From Kappaphycus alvarezii (Eukaryota; Rhodophyta; Florideophyceae; Gigartinales; Solieriaceae), in assembly GCA_002205965.3 (NCBI GenBank), contig NADL03000490.1:248001-312000 (forward strand): a DNA stretch of 64,000 nt. Direction: 5' to 3'. The notes beneath the pieces are model-generated. The model saw nothing but the letters and a program-made list of their open reading frames with translations. It made no database searches and had not been told where the DNA came from. The position numbers and the translations under genes are program-made. Every line of letters begins with the position of its first letter. Within the stretch, counting starts at the first letter, position 1. Of this stretch, positions 1 through 13,100 are shown in pieces.

Positions 1-165
1 AAGTGGGTAACAGAGAGCTTGGATATGGATCCAGTTCTGTGAATTGGCGTTAATCCGACGGATTTTTATATCTAAAATTTTTATTAATGCGTAAACTATT
101 TACTTAACGTAACGGCACGCTATAGGTTTTTATGGTAGTTCTTTTTAGTAATTACAATTTATCAG

Positions 166-205
166 TACCTATTCTATAGGTACTATACCTATTCTATAGG
201 TACTA
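166..205. repeat. 20-bp tandem duplication, palindromic unit
   Basis: Two perfect adjacent copies of TACCTATTCTATAGGTACTA. Each unit contains the palindrome ACCTATaGGT-like inverted arms around TTCT, so a single strand could fold into two small hairpins. No gene lies next to it and no function is evident. Confidence 0.9.
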
Positions 206-1050
206 TAGCAGTTTTTAGTGCGAGGGCTAGAATCTACACGTAATACGCTAGAACTACAGTACTGACTACAAAGGGGGCGATTCTTCTGGATTTTGGGGGA
301 ATCTGGGCAGACGCCATTACTTGGTAGTTCAGAAGAAAGGTTGCCCAATTGCCTTTCGTACTTTACTGAAGTGTTGTTTGGGGTACTCTTAAATACACAA
401 ACGGTCACTACTTACTCTAAGTATAGCTCCGATTTATCCTTGATAAGGGACTCTACTATCCACATATGTGAGCCCTGGGCTCCAAAGAACCTTCTCATCC
501 ACCCAGAGCATTCAGAGCTTCAGCCCCAATCCGATCCGGCCACAGAAAACGACAGAGGGACTCGTCTTCCTTTCTTGTCCATCCGAACCAGCCCCGCACC
601 ACACCACAAGTTATTTCAACTGCAGCCAGCAGCCAAACAGCCAGTTCTTGACCGCCTCTGAGGTAAATCAGACCCCACAGCTTACTGATACTCCATGTCG
701 TGTCCAAAGCACAAAAGAGATAGAGCATGCAAATGCGTAACATAAAACAGGAAGACAGAAAAGACTCATAGAAGATAGCTAGAAAAGCTGTCAAAAGATA
801 ACGTAATAGGTCTCGAGATACAAACTGTGTCTTACCGACCTATCAGAAATAATTCAGAAGGCACACACACATATATTCAACTCCATTGACCCTTTGCCCC
901 CAGTTTTTTGAAATACATTGCCATCTTCGCCACTACTCCTTTAACAGCGCCCCGAGTACCTCCCTTTATGCTTTGATAGTAATAATATCAACTATTTGAG
1001 AGAATTTATTCGACAATGAAGTGAAGACACTGGAGTTCATCTACTGCGAA
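206..1050. other. No recognisable gene
   Basis: Short overlapping open frames occur on both strands between about 290 and 800, but none has a recognisable domain, a signal peptide or a consistent codon preference. The segment just before the copia relic may once have belonged to that element, but I see no gag or integrase motif in it. Confidence 0.5.
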
Positions 1051-2705
1051 AAAGCGAGGCGGGAAAGATCTTGCGGATTGTGCAAATATGTTAATCACGC
1101 AGTATAAAACTGGCTGAAACAAAGGGGAATTGTAGATGAAGTGACAAAGTCTTATCTATCTGAGTCAAATGAACTTACAGAGTTCATAGGCTACACTCCT
1201 TTTGGAATAGCGGGAAAATTGTCACCCACAGCCCCTAACTTGTCGAATAGCGCATGGACAGAAGCCGTCAGTATGACATGTTTTATCTGAAATCGTTAGA
1301 CTTTTGCATGGAAAGCGTATGCATACGAACAAAAGGATAATTGCGATGAGGCATTACCAGAAGGCTTGGAAGGTTAATGAAAAAGTTATGCATATATATT
1401 CCTCACCCTTCATGACCCGAAAGTAATTAAAACCAACCAGATAAACCTCAAAGAAAGATAAGAAAGTATCTTAGAAAGGGAACAAAGTTATTGAATTTGA
1501 TATGAATGAAAATTGCATCTAGTGTTACTTAACACCTTGAGAAGATGTAACTGACGAAGAAAATAATCCAAAATTAAGTTGAGACGAGAAATAAATTGAG
1601 GAGGAGACTGGAAGAGATTGAATAAATTTTAACCGGAACTAAGAGAATAAAATTTCCAAAATGACGATATACTTGATGAGGGATCTCATGAGAAGCTATC
1701 ATACTATCATTTGGTTCTTCGAAGTAAACGATACACATTACGGCTACAACATAAAGGCTTGTGATAAGGGGACACCAATTTGATTATGTAAAAAAGACCC
1801 CAAGACAAGTATTTTCGGAAATGGTATACGGAGGCTCTCTAGATGACAGACGATGATGATTATATAGGTGCATTGAAATTCCAGATTGATTATTTAAACA
1901 AATCGGATACATGAAAACTGGTCACCCTAACCGAAGAGGGGAAATTTATCAAGAACGAGAGGGTGTACATCCCTAAGCATATGGCAGAAGGGGAAGCGGA
2001 ATACTCAGAATTTGGTTATTCCCGAAGAGATTTTCGCAAATCCACGCCATTTACTTAACAGAGGATTCTACTTCCCTTACAAATTAGTCTAAGACTAGCC
2101 TACTAATTGATTTAGCAGTACATTTTGGGTAGGTAGGTTTTAAACGGATGTGAAGAATGCATTCTTAGACTCATTGTTAGAGGATTGAATATACCAGCAG
2201 GTGCTTTGGTGAATGTTCTCTGCTATTTTCGTTGAAACATTTCCACGTATCGAAATACTCAAGGTATTTATGAGTATCTAAAATATCCTTAAAAGGCATT
2301 TGGCTGGGGCAATGATGAATCTTGTCAATGCAGTGAGGCTAGACATTGATTTCACTGTCAACTATCTCGCGCGATATGTGTATTGCCCAACTGGCGCGCT
2401 TTGGACAGCAGCGAGAAACCTACTCAGATATCTAAAGGGAAAAGTTGGAGTTAAGAAGTTAGTACTGAAAAGCGGAAGTTACGGAAGTTGTCGGGTTCAG
2501 TGGTGCAGATTGGGCAAACGAACGTCAAAAAAACCGAGTACCATACCCAATTAGTCTCTCGAATCCCACTAAAAGAAAACCAAAGCTGTAACATACCCTG
2601 ATGCAGCACAGTAGACAATCGCGGGTAGAAAAGCACTCGAAACAATTGAGCGTGAGAACTCACTCTGATGGATAAGTAAGAAAAAAAGTATCCCCAACAC
2701 GCCAA
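1050..2705 (+). mobile_element. Decayed Ty1/copia retrotransposon pol
   Basis: Pol relic scattered over several frames on +. An integrase core tail is seen first: a segment reading NWLKQRGIVDEVTKSYLSES around 1110-1170, then WTEAVSMTCFI at about 1260-1290, matching the copia integrase pattern WLKxRGIVxEVTxxYxPESN and WAEAVxTAxYxxNR. A Glu-rich linker follows near 1520-1620. Around 2130-2170 there is a DVKNAFL segment corresponding to the RT motif DVKTAFL. The best preserved stretch is 2300-2554, with NAVRLDIDFTVNYLARY and LLRYLKG, the end of copia RT and start of RNase H. GFSGADWANER and TKAVTYPDAAQ follow. Stops and frameshifts occur throughout, so it cannot be active. The YVDD motif is not visible. 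LTRs are not delimited. Confidence 0.8.
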
Positions 2706-2968
2706 AGTGAATCAACCCAAAATTACATACCGCTACAAACATTAACTACATTTTACAATGAGAAAAAAATCCTTTTGCTCAGTTAGAAAAGAGAAAATAT
2801 GCATCCTCACGTCTACCAGGACTTCCTGTAACGTCATGATCAATGAAAGAAAAGACCACAATAAGATTACTCCTAGCGATTGTCGCCCAGCTGAAATGTG
2901 TAGTTCAATAGGCAAACGTGCACACCACCAAGGGGAGGGTGGTATTTATTGCTCGAATTTCGAGAACC

Positions 2969-3007
2969 TTTATTTGACTAACTGTCAATATTTATTTGAC
3001 TAACTGT
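2969..3007. repeat. Short tandem repeat TTTATTTGACTAACTGT
   Basis: Two identical 17-base copies separated by CAATA, i.e. a 22-bp period. They sit at the left edge of the GC-richer stretch. A loosely similar ATATTTATTT...CTAACT segment occurs near 33140-33165 in the other LTR-like stretch. Confidence 0.85.
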
Positions 3008-3181
3008 ATGTCACTCACAGCTGCTGACAGCTGCACCCTGTAAGCCTACTGGCCATTGGCCATGGAATTTGCCCCGATAGGACCGGGCCTACCTCAATGA
3101 GTGCCCCCTGATTTGTTCCGGGCCACGCCCGCCCATTGGGCCAAGTGTTCTGTCTAATAATCACTAACTTGTCGCCGCTAA

Positions 3182-3263
3182 AGCTTGACACTAACGGATT
3201 AGGGTCAACTTTACTTAGGGTTAGCTTGACACTAACGGATTAGGGTCAACTTTACTTAGGGTT
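3182..3263. repeat. 41-bp perfect tandem duplication
   Basis: Two adjacent identical copies beginning AGCTTGACACTAACGGATTA and ending TTACTTAGGGTT. The unit contains two TTAGGG-like words, but there is no telomere-type array. No ORF crosses it. Confidence 0.9.
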
Positions 3264-4129
3264 AACTGTAGGACTTGGAGTAACTTGTAGATAGCTACCT
3301 AGTATTTATCTGTACCTCTAGAGTCTTGTGACTCTACACTAAAGAGGGCACCCCAGTGCAGGCCCTGGAATTAGTCTCCACCTTTCGTTTTCGTCAAAGC
3401 CCCTCGTCAGTGACGACCGCGGCTATTACTGTTTCTATCTCGCCGGGGTTTCCCTTTGCCTAAACTTCGGGTTATACCATTTTTCAACGCTTCGTGCCGT
3501 CGTTGGTGCTATTGTAGAGCAGCGTCTACGTACAAGTAGAGCTACAGTACGGAGTACCGGTATCGTATTCTTGGCGCTTACGTGGTTCAGCGTCTACATC
3601 CAAGTGGAACCGCCCACCGTTGTGTCATAGGAGGACCTTCTCCGCGCATCTCCCGTGGAGTCCCAAGGCTTGCGAAACCATCGCTTGAGTAGGACATACT
3701 TCATCCAGCCTGTTGGCTCTCGTGATTCGCAGCAGTCACATCCCAGAAGACATTGGGACACGGTTAGGCCTTAGAAACCGGGGAGGAATGCTGTCAATCC
3801 TCAGCCGCCAAGCGTCTTCACCGCTCTAACAACCATTTCCATGTCCCATACAAGGTTGCAGTCGTCCGTAACGAGACAACCGTGGATCGTCGTTGACGAC
3901 ATTGAAGCCACTGGATCGCAGTATCCTTAAAGAGAAAGCTGGTCTCAAACGCCAGGTAGGTGGTGTGTGGTTTCCGTATTGCCTAAGGCATATCCTGGAC
4001 GAAGACTTACTCAGTCCCGTAACACGCATTGCACTACAAAATGGAAAATGGGTCATTTCAACATATCGACTTCTTCCCGACATGAGCCACACAAGCACCT
4101 GTAACATGTCTAAATCATGAAATAATTAC

Positions 4130-7100
4130 TATTAAATGGAATAGTGGGGCACATAGGACACACAGGATTGCTTTAACGGGAAAATCTTTCAGAATCCTTA
4201 AAGCGTGCAACTAATTTAAGGGACTGCAAACTCTTCATATCACCTATGGATAAAAATATAGTGACAATAACCCCTGATGAATCAGCAAATTAAAATACAA
4301 TACCCTCATAATTATCGCCGTGAGTATAGAAGAAATAGGGATATTTTCTCCCTATCTCTCCCATTCGCCAAGAAATAGCAGACCTCTTCTGTCTAACTCA
4401 GAGGATACACAAAATTAAAGGCCTGGGACACCCCGCTACTTACCTCAGTTAGTATATTGATGCCACCAACTCTGGGGACCCTCATCTCTCCCAACCACAC
4501 ACCCCAATAATAGAGTTCCCAAATAAGTCTCTCAAACCCACTAAAATATCCTAAAATACAAATTGGAAACTCACTGAGACATTAATTGGCATAAAAACTT
4601 CATATATCAAAGAATTTCAGATGAATGTAGGAATTTTACTGTATCTCACTACCAGCTCTCTATCAGACGTACGAGGCACTACAAAAAAGATCGCATAAAA
4701 GATGCATGAGCCTCCGTTTCACCACCTTCACCTGGTTAAATTTCTCCTCAAATAACTACACGGCTTACCGTCCCATAGCGTCGCGTATAGAAATAGCAAC
4801 AAGCTTTACAACACTGGTCACCTAATATGCGATAAATCGTAATTTCAAAAAATCTTTCCAGTAAGTCTCGAACAGAGATAGTTCAATATTCATGAGGATT
4901 TTCGATAATCCGGCCAAGCATCAAGCAAAGTGCAGTCACCAAATCTACTTGTGAAACTGAGTGTATAGTAGTCTCATACAAAGCAAGGAAATCACTTAGG
5001 ATCCAAATTTATCAACAAAATATAGAATAGTACAGTATCCAACAGCAGTCCTCGTGGAAACGCACAAATTTACTTGAAATAGCCTGCAGCCTTCCTGCGA
5101 AACATGTAAGAAAAAGAAAAATCTGCACCGAATAGGTATCGGAATACATCAAATCTGCCCAAAATATCATCAAGGCAATTGAAAAGTATAAACCGGCCAA
5201 ATTAAACGCTCAACTAATCATTGCCCCCGTCCCTGGCGTACAACAAGGCAACGCTCACAAAAACTGCATCTAAACGCAAGCAAAACCTATGGTTCTGAAA
5301 TCTCATTTTTACTCGGAATAGGCGTAAAAACCTGGATGTAATCACGGAAAAGAACAAAAATCAGATCCTCGATAAGTGAAGGAATAAAAAAGGTTTCACA
5401 TCAAGCAGTATGCATCGTAGATCTCATGACGGAAAGAACTGAATTGGTATATCTTGTCGTTTAATCGCAATCTATTCCAACTACCACAAATAATTCCAGT
5501 GGGTTCCTACAATGTCATTTGTTTTTCCCCAGAAGGGGCTAAAAGATCACAGTACATCCGTATTTGTCGGTTCAAAAAGTTTAGCGGTTAGCATGTCACC
5601 GCAAAGCACCTTCAACATGCGTGTAAGTTATTGAAAAACTTGGAAAAAAAAATAACATATAGATAACACATCTGCAACCGTAGAAAATTGACTTAGTTGT
5701 TTCTAGGGGTGGAATTACTCCAGAAGTTTATTTTTAGCAGATAGAAAGTGAAAGACGTAGGAGCGCAAGTTTACCCTTAAATGGAAAGGATAATCAAGTG
5801 TACAACTTGTAAGGAATGTTATTTAGTATTACCTAGTGACGATTTTTACCACTCAATGCGCTCCTATTGGCGAGAATACAACGTAAAACATCTTTCGTAC
5901 ATTAAAATAACCTCAAAATTCCCATTATTAAAAGATTGATCCATGGGAGACTAAAAAACTCTTTTTATCTTGCTAATGCTGATATATTACGGGGGGTATT
6001 TTCAATCATTTCAACGTATCAGCTCCTAGGCCCCTCCTCACTGAGATATGGTATGCATTTATTGCTAAAAGGCTTAATTTGAGTGCCTGAGGTATGATTT
6101 TCTTCACTGTATATTGTGCAACGTATGCCACATTCTCGAGATATTTTTTATCAATGCGACTTCTAAATTCCATTTGCGGATTAAAATATCTACATCACTG
6201 ATTTGATATGGTTATTTCTAAAAAGGTTACATATTATAGCCCAAAATTAATCAATTTAGAACTGTTAGGGGGCTTAAAATCCTCTTGAAGACGATAATTT
6301 GGCGTAATAAATTAGAATTCTACAGCATTTCTCAATTCCTGTTCCCGAAAATTCGTAACGACTATATATGAACAGGTAACGGATTTAGTTTTGAACAGAG
6401 GTTTCACTTTTTCAGGAATAGAAAGCTTCTAAATTAGGATGGAATTCTATTCTAGAAACCATTTAGTGCAATTCAAATCAATGAAACTACAAAAATATTC
6501 CCCTTCGCCCTTTCGGGGCATTTTACAAGTTTTCGGTAAATCTGATATTTCAATTGTTCAGCGGCTATACTTATTGCGATTAGTTGGGTATTGAAGAAAG
6601 TGTACAGTTTCTTACACATAAAGATTATTATAACTTGTCTTATGTCGTTTATTTCAAAATATTTTTACATAAAAATCGTTCCTTTCAATTACTTAGGCTG
6701 ATTTAACTTTTTTCAAGTGAAAAATGTGACAGTAGATAAAAAATAAATTCTCGCTGTATATAAATATAAACCCCAACTGCAAAAAACTATCATTAAGGTA
6801 CGAAATAATATAAATAAACGCCTTTTTTGAATAAAAAAGAAAAATTAGGAAGATTAAAGTTACATTGGGGCAATTTCCATTATAATTTCCCATTATCTGT
6901 AGTAGACAACAATTTTATCTTTTTACCCCACATCACCTCGAAATGCCCGTTTGAAAATCTTCATTTATCCGAGAAACGATTGGAGTTATTAATATATATA
7001 GATATATATAGAAAATGCAATTGAAGCATGCAATGAGCAATACCGGAAAAAAATTCTCGACATTTCAAACTGATATAACTTATTATATATATCACTGTTT

Positions 7101-10100
7101 CTGTAATGAATTGCTTTATCTCATTTCCAATTACCATTAAGAACTAAAAAACATCAACTTATCAAGTAATTTAGTCAATAACTTAGTTGAAACCCATCTC
7201 ATTTGCAGAAAGACATTAAAGTTATTGAGGAAAGCTTTTAAATAGCTACACAGGGATTTCAAATACACAATATCATTGTTACAACATCGCTCTCTTCCAA
7301 AACTTTTCGCATAAATTTAAAAGAACTTCAAGATTCAGTAGCCACCAAGGCAAGCAGAATATCTCTTCAAGCATTTTTAACTCATTTAAGGTATAAATTA
7401 ACAGTAAAAATACCTTATTTACCAGCCATGCTATTAAAATACCATATAAATTTAGCAACTAGTTTAATTGGCTTAATTTATCTTTAAAATACCCAATTAC
7501 ATATTTTTGACTATGCTTCCTCACTCTTTAGGAATTTTATTCTTAGTTTCCAATTTTTAAAATAGATAAATTCTGGATTATATTGCTGAGCTCTTAGATT
7601 ATTTATGTACTTTCCAGGAAAATTCTGAGCTTTAGTACCGTGAAAGAACTGGAATATGTCAAACTAAAACTGACTTACATTATTTAGTTCTCTATAAAGC
7701 CCCGGACTGGTATAGCTCACATTTCATTATTGCTAAATAACAATGCTTCCTTTTGGAATCATTCAGTTTCAATCCACTAAATGAAATGGAAGTCCATAAA
7801 GTAGATCATGAGAATAGTTTACTACTCGCTTCAGTTCTAAATCAAAAATTTTAGCTGAAAAATAGTTCTATTAGAAGCCAACAGAAAATTCTCTTGAAAA
7901 TTCCCAACATCAACCGAGCACTTCTGTAAGTATTTCTAGTTTTTTTGATGATTTAGTGAGGACCTTTTTTCATCATTGTCTGCTAAAGTGGACAATAAAG
8001 CATTTCATTCTCTCAACACGCTAAGAAATTTATAGTAAGCTGTTCTGCGAGAGAGCTACAAGTTTTTCCTCGTAGTTCTAACTAATGTACTACATCGTTA
8101 CCGCTGCAATTTTTAGCTGTCATGTATTCTTATCATTCCCTTTATAGGCTTCTGTTACCTCATTCATTCCTAAAGGTAATAAGGTATACATCTGGCTTAA
8201 GTACAGTTCTTTTGGAAGAAATAAATCCCAATTTGCACAACGAAAAAAAAATTAACCGCCACTAGCCCTTACATATTAAAGATATTTTCTAACAAAATAA
8301 AATAGCCCAGTATCGATTTCCATCGAACTATCATTAATTTACAACGCTCCTTTTATTCTTAGCAAATTAATTTTTAATCGAGCACAAGATATGAAAAATT
8401 TCCACGAGAGATTATTAAAGAGAATATCAGACACATCAATTTTTTACAGAATTTTTATGCACTAGATCTTTGATCTCCCCTCCCTTATTTTTTAGCTATT
8501 TCTATCTTTCAATGTAAGAGAAATTAGATGTCGTTACGATGAACTACATAGCGCAGAAAAAAGAACAACTGAATATTTTGGCTACAAAACCGGGAGCCTT
8601 ATAACTATTACGTGAATTTATAGCTATAGTAGCCTAATTATGCAGCTTTTATGCAGAGAGGTATGAAGCTGACCATATATTCGTATTTAATTTGAGTTTA
8701 ATCCTCTATTCAATGGTATAATAATGCTTGAGTAGACACTATTCTACAAGGGATTAGTCCTGTAGTAGGTATTTCACACCCCAAGCTTCAAAAGACATCA
8801 GAGAGCCATCAAAAAAGCTATGTCATTTTGCTCATTTTATCTGCTGGTTTAATCTCGCAACTTTGATGGAAAACGGTGATAAAATTGATTTAATACGACT
8901 GAGTGCCCAAGAAACTGGAATAGGCATAAAATGCTATGCGATGCCTGATCGGGCAGTTAGTTCTTCTGTTAAGCTTGGAAAGAAGGAGAAATACAGAAAA
9001 AAATGAATGAGATAGAAGAATTAAACACCCAAAAGGGATGGGAAGTATTACATATACAGGCATGTCTCTTGCAATTGAGAATTTTTATGGAATGGAAGAG
9101 GAAATTCAGAAGCTCGTTATCTTAAAATAAAAAATCACTCCCGCCATCCTTTCCTAGGTCAGTTGTCTCATCAAGACAGTTCTACCATATAAATTAATCG
9201 ATGGTGCCTCAGGGTGTCGTCTTTATATCTTTGGTATGTCAGTGTAGGATGTCCTTGTCGCTAAAATGCGCCCCTTAATTGCGACATTAGTCTCTTTACC
9301 TGCTACGAATGATACAGAGAACTTTTATTTTCTGCAAAGTGTTAAGCCATTCTTCTGGCTTCTATACTCTTGACAATTGCTCTCTTTGGATAGAAGGATT
9401 CCGAAAGTGTATAATGCAAGGCTATTTTTGACTTTAATTTCATTAATTTAATATTGATTCTCAAGTTTTTTTCTTGTTCCGATTGGAAATACCTGCAACG
9501 AAACCAAGTATATTTCATCAGAGATAATGATATTAAGTTTATAATTTCGGAAGTTCTTATGTCCTGGAAGACATTCTACTTTCAAAACTATTAATTTGAA
9601 GTCAAATATATCGCCAAATTAATGCAAAAAATAATTTCGAAATGATCTTGCTCTTTTGTCTGCTAAGGATTTACAAACTTTCCATCTGAAAATACCAAAT
9701 TATCAAGTTCCACTAAACTCTCAGTGAAATTTAATTTGGATCTGAAAAAATTTCTGATGCTGCTCAAAGTGGTTTTCCTCCCTCTTTTTCTAATACTTAT
9801 TAAGTATTCTTTGTAGATTCGGTAGCTCAAAAGAATTATCTTAAAAAGAACACATAAGAAAGAAAAGAATTAAGTAACTTTTTACGAGTAAAATTACAAG
9901 TGAAAAATGGTAGGTTGGTATAATTAAAGTAGGAATATTTTAAAGATTTTCACTAAGATATGGAAACAAACTGATTATGATTTACAAGAATTTCTTTTAA
10001 ACCCTCCAATATCCCTTTATATCACAGTTCACTTCTCAATTTTACAAAATATTATTCCTTCGCATACAATTACACATGAAAATGTTGTATTAGACAAGTT

Positions 10101-13100
10101 ATTCAAGAAACTGTAGCCCTAAAATTGACTGAATATGTAAAAAATTTCACGGTCCCATGCGAAACGCTACCAAACAAAGTATTCATAAGTTTTAGAACAA
10201 ACCAATGGTAAAGGTAACAACCAAGGCTCAAGTGATATTGCAGCAGATGATGATATGTTCACTTCCAATTGATTCTTTGGTAAATTCGTACTCTATTTCC
10301 TGTCATACACTCAAACAACCCCAGTTAGAGCGAAATTAAGGAAATATAGCAAATACTGATCTTCAGTCAAGTTAAAATTTTGAGAAGCACGGGTGAACAT
10401 CTTCACGAATATGAATGTCCCTGCTTCCATTTTGTTTCGAGAAACAAGTATTGATGCTACTGATTTTTCGGAATGAGAGAAAAATGGCCCGTAAATTAAA
10501 TCTTAATTTCAAATAGACGTTTTAAGAAACATCTAGCTTTCAACCATAAAGAAAATGCATAGATTTTATGTTTTAAGCAGAAAAAATATCCAAATGTATT
10601 TTAAAGTTAATAAATAAGTAATAAAGAATCCATCCTTCTTAATTTTACTAGGATGTACTGAGACTTTTCTGTTCAAATCAAGTCAAAACCTCCCTAAGCT
10701 GTTCCGTCGGACCGATTCTGTAAAACAGCTGCTAACTAGCACGAAATTCTGGCTGATAATGTCATACCCGGTTGAAGAAAAGAAATGATTTATTGCGCGA
10801 GGAACTTCGAGGAAATTCTTCAAGGGTGAAACTTCGTAATGAAGTAATGTAAAAATTTCCCCCTCTTGGAAGCAGAAAAAAGTGCGACGGAAACAAGCAT
10901 GAAGTTTTGAAGATATTTTATTGTCCCAAAGATGCCAAGATAGGATAAGTTGATATCTTTTGAGAGCCAAAATAATGCCCGTCATCAGTTTATCCGAATA
11001 ATAGTCTGAATCGTATGGATTTAGGTTTTAGAATTATTAATGCAGACGCCACTCAAGAACACTGAGAAAGAGCTACTCAGATTTGTAGCGATTTATGCAG
11101 CAAAGGTCAAGGAGTTCGAGCCTGGTAAGAGAATTATTGCCAAGATATTGAAAATCGGTACCCTTTTCTTAGCTGAAGTGATTACATCACATACTTGATC
11201 ATACCTTAACATAATATACAGTACAGTGGTACTAGGTTACAGCTACAGAATGTTATAAGACACAAGAATATGGAGATTAGTTACTACAGTAAAGTATTAA
11301 AGTATTTCTATGTAACATAGTAGCACAATGATGCTTTACAAAGTGTCAAAGTTCTCTTCAGAAGTAACTTTCACTCCTTTACTACCACTCATCGTGCTCC
11401 TCTCCAAACTCGCGCATAAGCCATAATGATTTACTTATTTAAATTATTAGTTCTTTCTATCTTCTTGCACTAATAGGAAGTCTCCAAACGCAGATATTGA
11501 CAGCTTGTACTAATAAGCAATTTAATCGATGAATAGTTGTACTCGGCCCTTTATTTTTATCTTCATCTTCAATATCTACTCGTGGATGACATAAATCTCT
11601 TAAAAATGCTAGAATATATGAAAAAGGATCAAAGTTGGATTAAAATTCGATCCTTACGACAGTGGGGCTTATAAGATCGGCGTTCACCGTTAGATTCTCC
11701 CTAAACAGCTTTCCTTTTTATTTTCACTTCTCTTCATTTCTTTTTCTACGCAATAATGACTTTCCATGATTTTCATTGTGTATAATTAGAAAAATTGATA
11801 CGTTTCAGATAAAAAATATCCATCTCAACTTTGGGGGTAAAATAAAGGTAGAAAGGAAGATAAAAAACTTGAAAAATTTTCCGACAGCAACATACGAACT
11901 TTTTCTCACTGACATGAGTAGTTCGTTTTTTTGGAGGGACGAAATGGACAAAAGCTGTCTCTGAATTCCTAGAGTCGATTCAATACTGTACAGAACAAGT
12001 GTCAAAAGTTCTCAGGATATTTTTCCCCTTCTCCCGTTAGCGTGGCTCAACTAATTTTTCCAGACCTAAGTAATCCTTTAGTTCAAATTTCACAACTCTA
12101 AATCTGATCTTTCAGTCAAATGTTAGTACCAGAAGAACTCAAGAAAGAATTTTATATACCTAGCGAAAAGTGCTGGCAGAGTTAATTCACTCATTAAATT
12201 TGTTTTTTACATTAAGTAACTAGATCTGATTACGCACTTTCTCTCACACACAGAGACCAATGTTAGGCCTTTAAACCTTAAATATTGCATAAAATTCCCT
12301 TGGGAGTTCCGAAGCTCCCACGTTTGAGTATTTAAAGGGTAACAATGATCTATTGTCAAAAAAACTTCGTTCAATTTCTTTCAGCCGATAATTCCTCACC
12401 TATTTTATCCTTCCTGTGAATTACGATTCTTTTCACAAATCATTTGTAGAAGAACTCGACGAGGATTTTACGCAGAAGCATAACCGAAGAATACTTCCTT
12501 CAACCTTTCTTCTGCCCATAGAGTCCTCCTTGCAGATAATTTTGTCAACCTAATTTTCAACTATTTGAGGTTTCCTGGTGATTTACCGCAAGATACAGAT
12601 CGGAATTTCTAAATTTATCATGACGCAACAAGTTCTTATTCTATCACATCGCAATTGAAAGCCGATTTTATATTTACTGTCTTTGTGGAAAATGGAGATT
12701 ATTTTGGCTTTGGTTGACGCATTAATCTTAATTATCATAGAATAATTTTCGGTAAAGCGTGAAGTATTGTTCATAAGGGATTTTTCTGTTAATATTGGTA
12801 GACGTCAAGAACAAAAAGGAAATTTAGATATATTTGAGAACGAAGACCCTCATGCTGGTGTAAATGTAATCAAAATCAAACTGAAAACTCTCAATATCAT
12901 CATTTTATATTTCTAGAGCCCTAGAGAAAAGCTATTTCAAATCCCAAGCATTGTACAAAGAACCTTCGAAAACACGACTCTACAATTATGAACATGAAAA
13001 CGTGAATATACTACTGATGGGAGCATTATATGCAGACAAGAAATGGGGTGTAATACAAATTTCTAAGTTTAATCTTACCTAATTTGACAACGAAACATAT

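Larger units (their letters stand above)
2930..3830. other. GC-richer noncoding stretch, possible LTR remnant
   Basis: Follows the copia relic and is clearly richer in G+C than the flanks. No reading frame in it looks coding. It contains a 22-bp tandem pair, a 41-bp tandem pair and CATTGGCCATGG-like palindromes. Position downstream of a + strand copia pol makes a 3' LTR or a different LTR remnant plausible, but I could not find a matching 5' copy, a polypurine tract or terminal TG..CA boundaries. Confidence 0.3.

Noticed and set aside
3182-3263. Telomere-type repeat because of TTAGGG words
   Set aside because: Only two 41-bp copies with TTAGGG embedded in unrelated sequence; no array.
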